From the NCBI RefSeq assembly GCF_003402535.2, contig NZ_AP025171.1, forward strand, positions 744,001 to 808,000: a stretch of DNA of 64,000 nucleotides, written 5' to 3'. The stretch's first letter is position 1. Each line of letters starts with the position of its first letter. The translations under genes and the position numbers were made by a program. Origin of the DNA: Cupriavidus sp. P-10. Lineage in GTDB: Bacteria; Pseudomonadota; Gammaproteobacteria; Burkholderiales; Burkholderiaceae. The notes beneath the pieces were generated by a model. The model made no database searches. It saw only the letters and a list, made by a program, of their open reading frames with translations, and was not told the origin of the DNA. Positions 53,534 through 63,151 of the stretch are shown in pieces.

Positions 53534-54196
53534 TCAGATCCCGGACAGCGCGTGGCGCAGTAGCAGTGCCGACAGCACGAACATCGTCACGCCGATCAGC
53601 CCGTCCAGCACCCGCCAGGCCCACGGCCGCGCAAACCACGGCGCCAGCCAGCCCGCCCCGAATCCCAGCAGCCCGAAACAGAACAGGCTGGCCGAACTCG
53701 CGCCCGCCACGAACCAGCCCCGCAGCGCCGCCGGCTGCTGCGCGCCGATGCTGCCGACCAGCAGCACCGTGTCGAGGTAGACATGGGGATTGAGCAGCGT
53801 GAACGCCGCCGCCTGCGCCAGCGCCGCACCGCGGCCCAGGCGGTCCTGTCCGGCCGCCGCCCGCAGCTGGTGCGACTGGCGCGCGCGCTTCAGTGCCCGC
53901 CATCCGTATAGCGCCAGGAACGCGGCGCCGGCCAGCGCCAGTGCGCGCGCCAGGCCGGGGCTCTCTCCCAGTGCTTGCGCCATGCCCATGACCCCGGCGG
54001 CGATCAGCAATGCGTCCGCGATGGCGCAGAACAGCACCACGCTGCCGACATGCTCGCGGCGCAGGCCCTGGCGCAGCACGAACGCGTTCTGCGCGCCGAT
54101 GGCGACGATCAGGCCGAGGCCCAGGGCCATGCCCTGTAGTGAGACCTGTACAGAAACCGACAGCGGGAGGGAAGGGGTGGCGAATAGCGTCATCAT
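53534..54196 (-). CDS. argO: LysE/ArgO family amino acid exporter
   Basis: A 220-aa exporter with six hydrophobic segments. Family landmarks are IVAIGAQNAFVLRQGLRREH near the N-terminus and AAFTLLNPHVYLDT with the conserved Asn-Pro. It exports basic amino acids (Arg, Lys or canavanine). Divergent from argP, 73 bp apart, exactly as in the LysE/LysG and ArgO/ArgP systems. Confidence 0.9.
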   Translation of the reverse strand: MMTLFATPSLPLSVSVQVSLQGMALGLGLIVAIGAQNAFVLRQGLRREHVGSVVLFCAIADALLIAAGVMGMAQALGESPGLARALALAGAAFLALYGWRALKRARQSHQLRAAAGQDRLGRGAALAQAAAFTLLNPHVYLDTVLLVGSIGAQQPAALRGWFVAGASSASLFCFGLLGFGAGWLAPWFARPWAWRVLDGLIGVTMFVLSALLLRHALSGI

Positions 54197-54269
54197 GGGC
54201 GCAGCTTGCCTGCACGCGCCGATGAAGACAAACTAGCTTTCCTTTATTCGGTTTAGAAAAACTTAAGCC

Positions 54270-55166
54270 ATGCTGGACTACTCGGCACTCTCCGCGCTGG
54301 CCGCCGTGGTGCGCGAAGGCAGCTTCGAGCGCGCTGCCCGCGCACTTCATGTCACGCCATCCGCCATTTCCCAGCGCATCCGGCTGCTGGAAGAGCGGCT
54401 TGGCTGTGCGCTGGTGGTGCGCGACCAGCCTTGCCGCGCCACGGAGGCGGGCCGCAAGTTGTGCCAGCACGTCGACCGGGTGCGGTTGCTCGAGCAGGAT
54501 TTGCAGGGCGCATTGCCGGCACTGGCGCCGGAAGGCATTGCGCGCGTCGTGCTGCCGGTCGCGGTGAATGCCGACAGCCTCGCGACCTGGGCCGCGCCTG
54601 CCATTGCGGCCTTCGCGGCGGCCAGCCCCGTGCTGATGGAAGTGGCCGTGGACGACCAGGACCACACCACCGAGTGGCTGCGCAGCGGCGCCGTGCTGGC
54701 GGCCGTGACCGCGACGGCGCGCCCGGCGGCAGGCTGCAACAGCCAGCCGCTGGGGGCCATGCGCTACCTGGCGGCCGCCAGCCCGGCCTTCGTGCGGCAG
54801 CACTTTGCCGGCGGCGTGGGTGCCGGCACGCTGGCCAAGGCCCCCAGCCTGGTGTTCAACACCAAGGACGAACTGCAGGTGCGCTGGGCGCGGCGGCAGT
54901 GCCATCGGCACGTGGAACTGCCCCGGCACACGCTGCCTTCGTCGCAGGCGTTCGTGACCGCGGCGCTGGCCGGCATGGGCTGGGGCCTGCATCCGCAGTC
55001 GCTGATTGCGCAGCATCTCGACGACGGCTCGCTGGTCGAGCTGGTGCCGGGTACGCCGCTGAACGTGCCGCTGCACTGGCAATACGCGCGCGCCGCGTCC
55101 GGATTGCTCGACGGCCTGAGCAGGGAGGTGCTGGCCGCCGGGCGCGCCGCGTTGCTGGCTCCCTGA
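54270..55166 (+). CDS. argP: LysR family regulator ArgP
   Basis: A 298-aa LysR regulator of the ArgP/IciA/LysG type (LDYSALSALAAVVREGSFER, then AARALHVTPSAISQRIRLLE). Known members activate the adjacent exporter gene when Arg is bound. Divergent from argO; the AT-rich 73-bp gap between them should hold the shared control region. Confidence 0.9.
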   Translation: MLDYSALSALAAVVREGSFERAARALHVTPSAISQRIRLLEERLGCALVVRDQPCRATEAGRKLCQHVDRVRLLEQDLQGALPALAPEGIARVVLPVAVNADSLATWAAPAIAAFAAASPVLMEVAVDDQDHTTEWLRSGAVLAAVTATARPAAGCNSQPLGAMRYLAAASPAFVRQHFAGGVGAGTLAKAPSLVFNTKDELQVRWARRQCHRHVELPRHTLPSSQAFVTAALAGMGWGLHPQSLIAQHLDDGSLVELVPGTPLNVPLHWQYARAASGLLDGLSREVLAAGRAALLAP

Positions 55167-55198
55167 CTTGCCAGCGCTAACTCACCGGCGTGCCGGTG

Positions 55199-56110
55199 TC
55201 AGTCGTGCAGGTGCTCGTCGACGAAACGCCGGAACAACGCCATGCTCGGCGCCTCGGTCCGGCCCGCCAGCGTAAAGAACGCATACCTGGGACCATCGTC
55301 GACCGCCGGCGTGGTCACCAGCTCGCACAGCTTGCCCTCGGCGATTTCCGTCCGCACCGCCGCGACGATGCTGAACAGGATCGCGTCCGAGACCAGCACG
55401 GCCTCGACCAGGCTGCGCACGTTCTCGCAGCGCAGGCTCAGGCAATGCTCCGGGTCGGCGCGCGGGCCGAAGCGCTTGACCAGCCCGCGCGCGACTTCCG
55501 GACTCAGCGGTGCCGACGCCAGCGGATAGCGCATGACAGCGTCGAAGGTCACGGCGTCGCCGGCGGCGGCCTGCTGCAGCAGGGGATGCCCGGCGCGGCA
55601 GATGAAGCGGCCCTGCAGCTGCGCCAGCAATTCATGGCGCAGGTCGGTGGCGGGCGCCACGCTGGTGACCTCGACGATGACCGCGTCCAGCGTGCGCTGG
55701 CGCAGCTGGATCATCAGCGCATCGGAAGTGCCGAGCGACACCGCCACCTGGATGCCGGGGTGGTGCATGGCCATGTGCCGGAGGAAGGGCGTCATCAGCA
55801 CCGCGCCCGGGCCCGCGCCCAGCCCGACGCGGATGGCGCCGAGGTGATGGCGGTGGAACAGTTCGACGCTGCGATGCAGCTCGGCCTCCTCGAACAGCAT
55901 GCGCCGGGCCCGTTCCGCGATCAGCTCGCCCAGCGGGGTCAGCACATTGCGCCGGCCATGGCGGTCGATCAGCTTGCCGCCAAGCTCGTCCTCCAGCGCC
56001 TGGATGCTGCGGCTCAGCGCCGACTGGGTCAGGTGCAGGCGCTGTGCCGCGCGGCTGAACGATTCCACGTCCGCAACCATGAGCAGGTGCCGCAGGTGTT
56101 TGAGGTGCAT
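55199..56110 (-). CDS. LysR family transcriptional regulator
   Basis: A 303-aa LysR regulator (MHLKHLRHLLMVADVESFSR, then AAQRLHLTQSALSRSIQALE). Divergent from the Bug-M20 amidohydrolase operon (129 bp apart) and probably its activator. Confidence 0.9.
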   Translation of the reverse strand: MHLKHLRHLLMVADVESFSRAAQRLHLTQSALSRSIQALEDELGGKLIDRHGRRNVLTPLGELIAERARRMLFEEAELHRSVELFHRHHLGAIRVGLGAGPGAVLMTPFLRHMAMHHPGIQVAVSLGTSDALMIQLRQRTLDAVIVEVTSVAPATDLRHELLAQLQGRFICRAGHPLLQQAAAGDAVTFDAVMRYPLASAPLSPEVARGLVKRFGPRADPEHCLSLRCENVRSLVEAVLVSDAILFSIVAAVRTEIAEGKLCELVTTPAVDDGPRYAFFTLAGRTEAPSMALFRRFVDEHLHD

Positions 56111-56239
56111 CGATGCCTTGTGAATGAGTTTTATGAATAAATTCTAGACGAGTAATGCATTGGACACATAGCAGGCTGGCCGATACGATCCGTCGCACAA
56201 CACCCACACAAAGCGACGCAAGGCGCCCAGGAGACTGCC

Positions 56240-57244
56240 ATGACCCCAATCCGATTCCAGAACATTGCCCGCCGGCTGCTGCGCGGCGCGGTGGCCGGCC
56301 TGCTGTGCGTAGGCCTGGCGCCGGCCTACGCCTACCCCGACCGGCCGGTCACGCTGCTGGTGCCGTTTCCGGCGGGCGGGCTGTCGGATGTGGTGGCCCG
56401 CAACCTCAATGCGCCGCTGGGCCGGCAGTTCGGCCAGCCGGTCATCGTCGAGAACCTCGGCGGCGCCGGCGGCGCGATCGCCGCGCAGAAGGTACTGCAT
56501 GCGCCGGCCGACGGGCACCTGCTGTTCCAGGCCGGCCCGGGCGAGCTGATCACGACGCCGCTGGCCAACGCCGCCATCAAGTACAAGAGCGAGGACTTCC
56601 GGCTGGTCCACATGGTCGGCGTGGTCGACCTGGCCATCCTGGTGCGCAAGGACCTGCCGGTGAAGGATGTCGATGAACTCGCCGCCTATGCCGCGCAGGC
56701 GGCCCGGGCGGGCAAGCCGCTGACGTACGCCAGCGTCGGCGTCGGTTCGCTCTATCACCTGCTGGGGGCACACCTGTCGCAGACCATCGGCGCACCGATG
56801 ACGCACGTGCCCTACAAGGGCGGCGCGCCCGTGATCCAGGACCTGGTGGGCGGCATCGTCGATATCTTTATCTCGCCGTTCGGCAAGCCCGATATCGAGC
56901 GCATGCGCACCGGCCAGGTCAGGATGCTGGCGGTGCTGTCGCCGAACCGGCTCGACGCGGTCAAGTCCGTGCCGAGCGTCAATGAAAGCAGGGCGCTGCG
57001 CGGCTTCAACTACTCGACGTGGGCCGGCGTGTTCGTGAAGAAGGACACCGCCGAGCCAGTCGTGCAGGCGCTGCACAAGGCGCTGGCGCAGACGCTGGCC
57101 GAGCCGGCGGTGCGCGCCAGCCTGGACGCCGCGAACCTGCCCGCATCCCGTCCGGCATCGCTGGCGGAAAGCCAGAAGGCGTACCAGCAGAGCATCGACC
57201 AGTACCGCGGCATTGCCCGTGCCATCGGCCTGCAGCCGCAATGA
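56240..57244 (+). CDS. Bug/TctC family periplasmic solute-binding protein
   Basis: A 334-aa exported binding protein (signal about 1-31, mature YPDRPVTLLVPFPAGG; LGGAGGAIAAQKV; HVPYKGGAPVIQDL). Orphan of TctAB. Its stop overlaps the start of an M20 amidohydrolase by 4 bp, so its ligand is probably the amide hydrolysed by that enzyme. Confidence 0.9.
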   Translation: MTPIRFQNIARRLLRGAVAGLLCVGLAPAYAYPDRPVTLLVPFPAGGLSDVVARNLNAPLGRQFGQPVIVENLGGAGGAIAAQKVLHAPADGHLLFQAGPGELITTPLANAAIKYKSEDFRLVHMVGVVDLAILVRKDLPVKDVDELAAYAAQAARAGKPLTYASVGVGSLYHLLGAHLSQTIGAPMTHVPYKGGAPVIQDLVGGIVDIFISPFGKPDIERMRTGQVRMLAVLSPNRLDAVKSVPSVNESRALRGFNYSTWAGVFVKKDTAEPVVQALHKALAQTLAEPAVRASLDAANLPASRPASLAESQKAYQQSIDQYRGIARAIGLQPQ

Positions 57245-58473
57245 AGGAAGCCATGCATCCCATCCTGGCAGCGCTGCGGGACAGCGCCGAAGCCTTCGTT
57301 GCCATCCGCCGCGATCTCCATCGCCATCCGGAACTTGGCTTCGAGGAACATCGCACCAGCGACATCGTGGCCCGCCTGCTCGCCGAATGGGGCTACGAGG
57401 TGGAGCGCGGGCTCGGGGCCACCGGCGTCGTTGGCCGGCTGCGGCGCGGCAACGGCGGGCGCAGTCTCGGCATCCGCGCCGACATGGACGCGCTGCCGAT
57501 GGCGGAAGCCACCGGGCTGCCCTATGCCAGTTGCCATCCCGGCGTGATGCACGCCTGCGGGCATGACGGGCATACCGCCATGCTGCTTTGCGCAGCCAGG
57601 CATCTCGCGCGGCATGGCAACTTCAGCGGGACCCTGAACCTGATCTTCCAGCCGGCGGAGGAGGGGTTGGGCGGCGCAAAGCGGATGATGGAAGCGGGGT
57701 TGTTCGACAAGTACCCGTGCGATGCCATCTTCGCCATGCACAACGTCCCGGGCACGGCGCCGGGCCGGTTGCTGCTGCGCCAGGGCGCGGCGCAGGCTTC
57801 GGCGGATAACGTGACCATCACGCTCGCCGGCATCGGCGGCCACGCGGCGTTCCCGCACAACGCGGCCGATCCGGTCGTGGCCGGTGCTTCGATCGTGATG
57901 GCGTTGCAGACCATCGTGGCGCGCAATGTCGATCCGCTGCAAGCGGCGGTGATCACGGTGGGCGCGTTCCAGGCGGGTACCGTCTCCAACATCATTCCCG
58001 CGCAGGCGGTGCTCCGGCTGAGCGTGCGCGCGCTGGACCGCCGCGTCCGCGAACAGCTCGAACAGCGCATCCGCGAACTGGTGGCCGCGCAGGCGCAAAG
58101 CTACGGCGTGACGGCGCAGGTCGACTACGAGCGCGGCTATCCGGTGCTGGTAAACACGCCGGCGGAAACGGCGCTTGCCGGCCAGGTTGCGCTGGAGCTG
58201 CTGGGGCCCGGCCACGTCGACTGCCAGGCGCCGCCGATCGCGGCGAGCGAGGACTTCGCCTTCATGCTGGACGCGGTGCCCGGCTGCTACCTGTGGATCG
58301 GCAATGGCGAAGGGGCCGAGGGTGGCTGCATGGTGCATAACCCCGGCTACGACTTCAACGACGGCAACATCCCGGTGGGCGCGGCGTACTGGGCGCTGCT
58401 CTGCGAGCGCTTCCTGGTGGACCAGCCATGGCCGGCGCATGTGACGAACGCGGCCGCCCGGACACCTGCCTAG
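57241..58473 (+). CDS. M20 family amidohydrolase (hippurate hydrolase type)
   Basis: A 410-aa M20D metallohydrolase of the hippuricase/IAA-amino acid hydrolase group. Visible motifs are RRDLHRHPELGFEE, RADMDALPM, HACGHDGHTAMLL, PAEEGLGGA and GGHAAFPH; the conserved Cys and His bind the metals. It cleaves N-acyl amino acids; the acyl group is unknown. It is coupled to the Bug gene. A second ATG at 57253 is possible. Its stop shares the 4 bp CTAG with the convergent LysR stop. Confidence 0.9.
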   Translation: MKEAMHPILAALRDSAEAFVAIRRDLHRHPELGFEEHRTSDIVARLLAEWGYEVERGLGATGVVGRLRRGNGGRSLGIRADMDALPMAEATGLPYASCHPGVMHACGHDGHTAMLLCAARHLARHGNFSGTLNLIFQPAEEGLGGAKRMMEAGLFDKYPCDAIFAMHNVPGTAPGRLLLRQGAAQASADNVTITLAGIGGHAAFPHNAADPVVAGASIVMALQTIVARNVDPLQAAVITVGAFQAGTVSNIIPAQAVLRLSVRALDRRVREQLEQRIRELVAAQAQSYGVTAQVDYERGYPVLVNTPAETALAGQVALELLGPGHVDCQAPPIAASEDFAFMLDAVPGCYLWIGNGEGAEGGCMVHNPGYDFNDGNIPVGAAYWALLCERFLVDQPWPAHVTNAAARTPA

Positions 58474-59372
58474 GCCGGCCTGCCGCTCTGCTGCACCAGC
58501 CATTGCCGGAAGGTGCGCGCGACCGACGTCTCCACCCGGTCCCGATGCCACAGCGCGTAATAGCCGCCACCGAGTGTGGCGCTGGCCTCGCAGGCGCGTA
58601 CCAGCCGGCCGTCCTTCAGGCAGCCGTCGATCATGTGGCGCCAGCCCAGCACGATGCCGTGGCCTTCGATCGCGAGCTGCACCAGGATCGGGTAGGCGTT
58701 CGACACCACGGTGTTCTGCACGCGTGCCTTGCCCAGCCCGTTCTGCGCCAGCCACGCCGGCCACGACATCCACTGGCGCTGCGCGTCTTCCAGCACCAGC
58801 AGCGTCTCGCCCGGCAGGTCGGCCACCGCCAGCCGCCGGCCGCGCAGGTAGCCGGGCGCGCAGACCGGCACCACTTCCTCGTCGTAGAGCCGCTGCGCGG
58901 CCAGTCCTTGCGGCGGGCCTTCGCGCAGGTAGTACAGCGCGACGTCGAAGCTGGTGTCGACCAGTGACGCGAGCCCGTCGCTGACGAACAGCCGCACCTG
59001 TACGTCGGGATGCTCGGCGCGGAATTGCGCCAGCCGCGGCGCGATCCACAGCGTGGACACGCCCGACGACGCCGCCACCGTCAGCTCGGTGCTGCCCTTG
59101 CGCCGCATCACGCTTTCGGTCGCTTCGGCGCAGTCGACCAGCAGGCGCTGGATCTGCTCGGCGTATTGCTGGCCGCTGACCGTCAGGCTCAGCGCGCGCG
59201 GCCCGCGCTCGAACAGTTTCTTGCCGAGGAAGCGTTCCAGCTGCGCCACCTGCCGGCTGATCGCGCTCTGCGTCAGGTGCAGTTCCGCGGCCGCGCGGGT
59301 GAAGTTGCCGTGCCGCATGGCCGCCTCGAAGGCGACCAGGCAGGGAAGGGGAGGAAGGGGGGAGATGCGCAT
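58470..59372 (-). CDS. LysR family regulator, GcvA-like
   Basis: A 300-aa LysR regulator (PPLPCLVAFEAAMRHGNFTR, then AAAELHLTQSAISRQVAQLE). It begins 58 bp after the amidohydrolase gene on the same strand, so it may be transcribed with the transporter-amidohydrolase operon and regulate it. The convergent M20 gene ends within its stop codon. Confidence 0.88.
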   Translation of the reverse strand: MRISPLPPLPCLVAFEAAMRHGNFTRAAAELHLTQSAISRQVAQLERFLGKKLFERGPRALSLTVSGQQYAEQIQRLLVDCAEATESVMRRKGSTELTVAASSGVSTLWIAPRLAQFRAEHPDVQVRLFVSDGLASLVDTSFDVALYYLREGPPQGLAAQRLYDEEVVPVCAPGYLRGRRLAVADLPGETLLVLEDAQRQWMSWPAWLAQNGLGKARVQNTVVSNAYPILVQLAIEGHGIVLGWRHMIDGCLKDGRLVRACEASATLGGGYYALWHRDRVETSVARTFRQWLVQQSGRPA

Positions 59373-59430
59373 GGGACGGCCGGACGTCGGGGAACCAGCC
59401 GCCCATCTTAAGGGAAAGCCAGCCGAAGGC

Positions 59431-60669
59431 TTACCCCTGCCGCGCGTGGATGCGCCCGGCCTGCATGACCAGAGAGATATGCTCGCCCTGGCCGCACAGC
59501 AGGCTGATGTCTTGCAGCGGGTCGCCGTCGACCACCAGCAGGTCGGCCAGCGCGCCGGCCTTGACCGTGCCAAGCTCGTCCTCGCGCTGCAGCACCGCGG
59601 CGGCAATCGAGGTGGCCGAGCGGATGGTCTCCAGCGCGCCGAGCAGTTCGGCGCGGATGCGGAACTCGTCGGACTGGTAGTGGTGCATCTCGCCCAGCAG
59701 GTCGGAGCCGAAGGCCATCGGCACGCCGGCCTCGGCGTAGATCGCCAGCGAGTTGCGGCCGGCCTCGCGCACGGTCTCGATCTTGGCGACCGATTCCGGC
59801 GGCAGGCCCAGGCGCGCGCCGTCGCGGGCCAGCGCATCGTAGGTGACCAGCGTCGGCACCACGAAGGCGCCGTGCTCGCGCATCACGCGCGCCGCCGCGG
59901 CATCGACCAGGTTGCCGTGCTCGATGGTGCGCACGCCGCAGCGGATCGCCCGCGTGATGGCGCGGCCGGTGTAGGCGTGTGCCATCACGTAGGTCTGCGC
60001 GGCTTCGGCCTCGGCCACGATCGCGCGGATCTCGTCCTCGCTGTACTGGGTGTTGCCGATCGGGTCGGTCGGCGAGGCCACGCCGCCGGAGGCCATGATC
60101 TTGATCTGCGTGGCGCCCTTCTGGATTTCTTCGCGCACGGCTAGGCGCACCGCGTCGACGCCGTCGGCAACGCGCGCGATGGCGCCGGCACGGAAGGCGC
60201 ACGAGCAGGGCTCGAGCACGTCGGCGCGCGGGCGGAAGTCGCCATGCCCGCCGGTCTGCGACAACGCCTTGCCGGACGGGAAGATGCGCGGCCCGGGGAT
60301 CAGCCCGGTGGCCACTGCCTGCGACAGGCCCCAGTCGGCGCCGCCGGCATCGCGCACGGTGGTGAAGCCGCGCTCCAGCATCGACTTCATGATCGGCATG
60401 GCGCGGAAGGCCACCAGCACGTTGGGCTGCACCGCGTTCACGCCGAGGTTGGCCAGCGCGGCCAGCACGTGCACGTGGCAGTCGATCAGGCCAGGCATCA
60501 CGGTCTTGCCGGTGACATCGATCTGCCGCGCGTGCGGCGCCACGATGCCTTGCGCGGAGACTTCGACGATGCGCTCGCCCTCGATCAGCACATCGGCGCG
60601 CGGCAGCGCGGTGCCGCGGGCGGGGTCCAGGACGTTGCCGCCCTTCAGCAGGATCTGGTTCATGGTCAT
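59431..60669 (-). CDS. amidohydrolase family protein, imidazolonepropionase-like
   Basis: A 412-aa metal-dependent amidohydrolase with the TIM-barrel metal motifs: GLIDCHVHV (His-x-His), IKIMASGG (near the carboxylated Lys position), MAHAYTG, IEHGN and the final Asp in FGSDLLG. Closest by pattern to imidazolonepropionase-like enzymes, several of which are dipeptide or N-acyl amino acid hydrolases. The start overlaps the MHS transporter stop by 4 bp (ATG 60669). The transporter presumably supplies its substrate. Confidence 0.88.
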   Translation of the reverse strand: MTMNQILLKGGNVLDPARGTALPRADVLIEGERIVEVSAQGIVAPHARQIDVTGKTVMPGLIDCHVHVLAALANLGVNAVQPNVLVAFRAMPIMKSMLERGFTTVRDAGGADWGLSQAVATGLIPGPRIFPSGKALSQTGGHGDFRPRADVLEPCSCAFRAGAIARVADGVDAVRLAVREEIQKGATQIKIMASGGVASPTDPIGNTQYSEDEIRAIVAEAEAAQTYVMAHAYTGRAITRAIRCGVRTIEHGNLVDAAAARVMREHGAFVVPTLVTYDALARDGARLGLPPESVAKIETVREAGRNSLAIYAEAGVPMAFGSDLLGEMHHYQSDEFRIRAELLGALETIRSATSIAAAVLQREDELGTVKAGALADLLVVDGDPLQDISLLCGQGEHISLVMQAGRIHARQG

Positions 60670-61967
60670 TGCTTGCGGAGGTAGGCCGGTTCGCGCACCA
60701 GCAGCGTGCCGGCAAAGCTGATGGCGGCGGCGATCATCACGTAGAACGCGGGCGCCATGGTGCTGCCGGTGGTGGCGATCAGCCAGGTGATGATGAAGGA
60801 GGCGAAGCCGCCGAAGATGGTGACCGCCAGGTTGTAGGCGACCGACAGGCCGGTCGACAGCACCTTGGCCGGGAACAGTTCGGAGAAGGCCGCCAGGATC
60901 GGGCCGGTGTAGCCGGCGATCAGCACGCCGAACACCAGCTGGAACACCAGCAGCGAGAACAGGCCCGGGACCTGGTTGATGTACACGTACATCGGCCAGG
61001 CCAGCACGAAGATCAGCGCGGCCGAGCCCGACAGCAGGATGCGGCGGCCGTAGCGGTCGGCCAGGCGGCCCACCAGCGGCGCGAACACCAGGATCGCCAT
61101 GCCGCCGACCATGCCGGCCACGAAGCCCGACGACTGCGGCACCTTCAGCACCTTGACGGCATAGGTCGGCATGTAGAACAGCAGCACGTAGGTGCATACC
61201 GTCCACAGGATCACCATCGAGAAACTGGCGGCGGTCTGGCGCGGGTAGTCGCGCAGCACTTCCTTCAGCGGCGAATCGGTCTTGTCCTTGGCTTCGCGGA
61301 AGGTCGGCGTTTCATCGAGGTGATGGCGGATGTAGTAGCCCACCGGGCCGATCAGCATGCCGATCAGGAAGGGCAGGCGCCAGCCCCAGCTGTTGAGCGC
61401 CTCGGGCGGCAGCGACGAGGTGACGAAGGTGCCGACTGCCGCGCCCAGCAGCACGGCCACGCCGATGCTGGCCTGGATCCAGCTGGAGTAATAGGCGCGC
61501 TCGCGCTCGGGCGCGTACTCGGTCAGGAAGGCGGTGGCGCCGCCCATCTCGCCGCCGGCGGAGAAGCCCTGCAGCAGGCGCGCGAGCACGATCAGCATCG
61601 GCGCGAACAGGCCCACCTGCTCATAGGTGGGCGCGATGCCGATCAGCGTGGTGCCCACCGCCATCAGCAGGATGGTCAGCGACAGCGCCGCCTTGCGGCC
61701 GACGCGGTCGGCATAGATGCCGATGATGATGCCGCCCACCGGCCGCATGAAGAAGCCGACGCCGAAGGTGGCGACGGCCAGCAGCAGCGACGACAGTTCG
61801 TCGCCGGTGGGGAAGAACAGCCGCGCGATGATGACCGCGAAGAAGCTGTAGACGGTGAAATCGAACCACTCGAGACCGTTGCCGATCACGGTGGCAACGA
61901 TGGCGCGGCGCCGCTGGCTGGCGGCGATCGGCGCGCTCACGCGGTCAAGGGTTGGGTTGGCTTGCAT
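60666..61967 (-). CDS. MFS transporter, metabolite:H+ symporter (MHS) family
   Basis: A 433-aa 12-helix permease of the MHS family (ProP/KgtP/citrate type): GNGLEWFDFTVYSFFAVIIA, GFFMRPVGGIIIG, ADRVGRKAAL, LARLLQGFSAGGEMGG. First gene of the operon with the amidohydrolase. The substrate is probably an organic acid or N-acyl compound. Confidence 0.9.
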   Translation of the reverse strand: MQANPTLDRVSAPIAASQRRRAIVATVIGNGLEWFDFTVYSFFAVIIARLFFPTGDELSSLLLAVATFGVGFFMRPVGGIIIGIYADRVGRKAALSLTILLMAVGTTLIGIAPTYEQVGLFAPMLIVLARLLQGFSAGGEMGGATAFLTEYAPERERAYYSSWIQASIGVAVLLGAAVGTFVTSSLPPEALNSWGWRLPFLIGMLIGPVGYYIRHHLDETPTFREAKDKTDSPLKEVLRDYPRQTAASFSMVILWTVCTYVLLFYMPTYAVKVLKVPQSSGFVAGMVGGMAILVFAPLVGRLADRYGRRILLSGSAALIFVLAWPMYVYINQVPGLFSLLVFQLVFGVLIAGYTGPILAAFSELFPAKVLSTGLSVAYNLAVTIFGGFASFIITWLIATTGSTMAPAFYVMIAAAISFAGTLLVREPAYLRKQ

Positions 61968-62313
61968 GTCACTCCACTCCAGGCGACAGATCAGGGCTAT
62001 GGGCTACGGAAGATGCCGGGCGCGTATGCCAAAGACATCGGCAGGCATCGGTAGGCAAGCCGATGATAGGTGTCGGCCCGATGATGAAAAAAACGATATC
62101 TGCGCATGGAGGCATGCGCGTAGCGCATGGCGGGGCGGGCGAGGCGGGCGGTGGACCACGGCCAAGCCGCGCCGGGGCAGGGCTGGCGGGCAGCAGGCCG
62201 GAAAGCCTTATGCCACGCCGCTGGCAAGGGCGAAACAGGGGATATCAGGGTTTGCCCTGATGCCGGCGCAGGGCATGCGCGCCGCGCATGCCTCGGGCTC
62301 GGCCCGCCGGCGC
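61968..62313. promoter_or_regulatory. 346-bp gap with two related palindromes
   Basis: No gene is supported. Two copies of the same inverted repeat occur: GGCATGCGC-gta-GCGCATGGC (62111-62131, one mismatch) and GGCATGCGC-gcc-GCGCATGCC (62272-62292, perfect). The first is preceded by a third half-site GCGCATG (62102-62108). The left copy is about 140 bp upstream of the MHS gene; the right copy is just after the TetR stop. They could be operators or transcript-end hairpins. Confidence 0.55.
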
Positions 62314-62961
62314 TCAGCCGGGCTCGCGCCGCAACCCCCGCCGCAACGTCTCCACCAGCGCATGGCGCACCGCGCGGGCGCTGGCATCGCTCATGCCGAA
62401 CAGGTACTGCGCCGACACCCCGCGCATGGCGCCGATGATTGCCACCGATTCGGCCAGCGGGTCGACATCGGCGCGGATATTGCCCGCTTCGATGCCGCGC
62501 CGGATATGCCCTTCCAGGATCGCCACCGATTCGCGGTTGAGCCGGTCCAGCGCGTCGGCCACCGCCCCGCGGGTGACCACGCTTTCCGACAGCAGCACGT
62601 GCAAGGCGCGCAATGTGGTGTCGAGCGACGGGTGCCGGCCGACGTAGAAGCCGACGATCCCCAGCACGCTTTCCAGCCCGGGGGCCCAGTTGGCCACCTC
62701 CTGGCGCTCATCGCGCACGTCCTTGCCGATCTGCTCGACCAGCGCCACCAGCAGTCCTTCCTTGTGGCCGTAGTGGTGCGCGGCAAGGCCGCGGCTGTAG
62801 CCGGCGCGTTCGCCCACCTCGCCCAGCGTCAGGCCGGCGATGCCTTTTTCGCACACCAGCGCCATGGCGCTGTCCATGATCCGGCGCGCGGCCTCGTCGC
62901 GCCGCTCCTTCTGCGTGCGGCGCCTGGCGGGGGCCGGCGCGGCCCCGACTTCGGTCGTCAT
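62314..62961 (-). CDS. TetR family transcriptional regulator
   Basis: A 215-aa TetR regulator with the helix-turn-helix near residues 25-70 (MDSAMALVCEKGIAGLTLGE, then VGERAGYSRGLAAHHYGHKE) and a C-terminal ligand domain. Divergent from the Bug gene at 63152. A strong palindrome lies between them, so it probably represses that gene and itself. Confidence 0.88.
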   Translation of the reverse strand: MTTEVGAAPAPARRRTQKERRDEAARRIMDSAMALVCEKGIAGLTLGEVGERAGYSRGLAAHHYGHKEGLLVALVEQIGKDVRDERQEVANWAPGLESVLGIVGFYVGRHPSLDTTLRALHVLLSESVVTRGAVADALDRLNRESVAILEGHIRRGIEAGNIRADVDPLAESVAIIGAMRGVSAQYLFGMSDASARAVRHALVETLRRGLRREPG

Positions 62962-63047
62962 CTGTGTTCTCCGTGGGAATCCGCCTGGACACGCCGATGG
63001 TAACGCAGTGATGCGGGCATAACCCCGCCGCGGCGCCTCGGGATTTC

Positions 63048-63073
63048 ACTTACTTGTTTATCAACAAGCAAGT
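63048..63073. promoter_or_regulatory. candidate TetR operator
   Basis: Inverted repeat ACTTACTTGTT / AACAAGCAAGT (10 of 11 paired) with a TATC centre, in the AT-rich middle of the divergent TetR/Bug promoter region. A TATAAG sequence that could be a -10 for the Bug gene starts at 63074. Confidence 0.6.
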
Positions 63074-63151
63074 TATAAGCTTCTCCGGCGGGCATGCCCG
63101 ACCCACGGACAGACCGGCCCGTCACGACAAGAAGACCACCAGGAGACAGCT

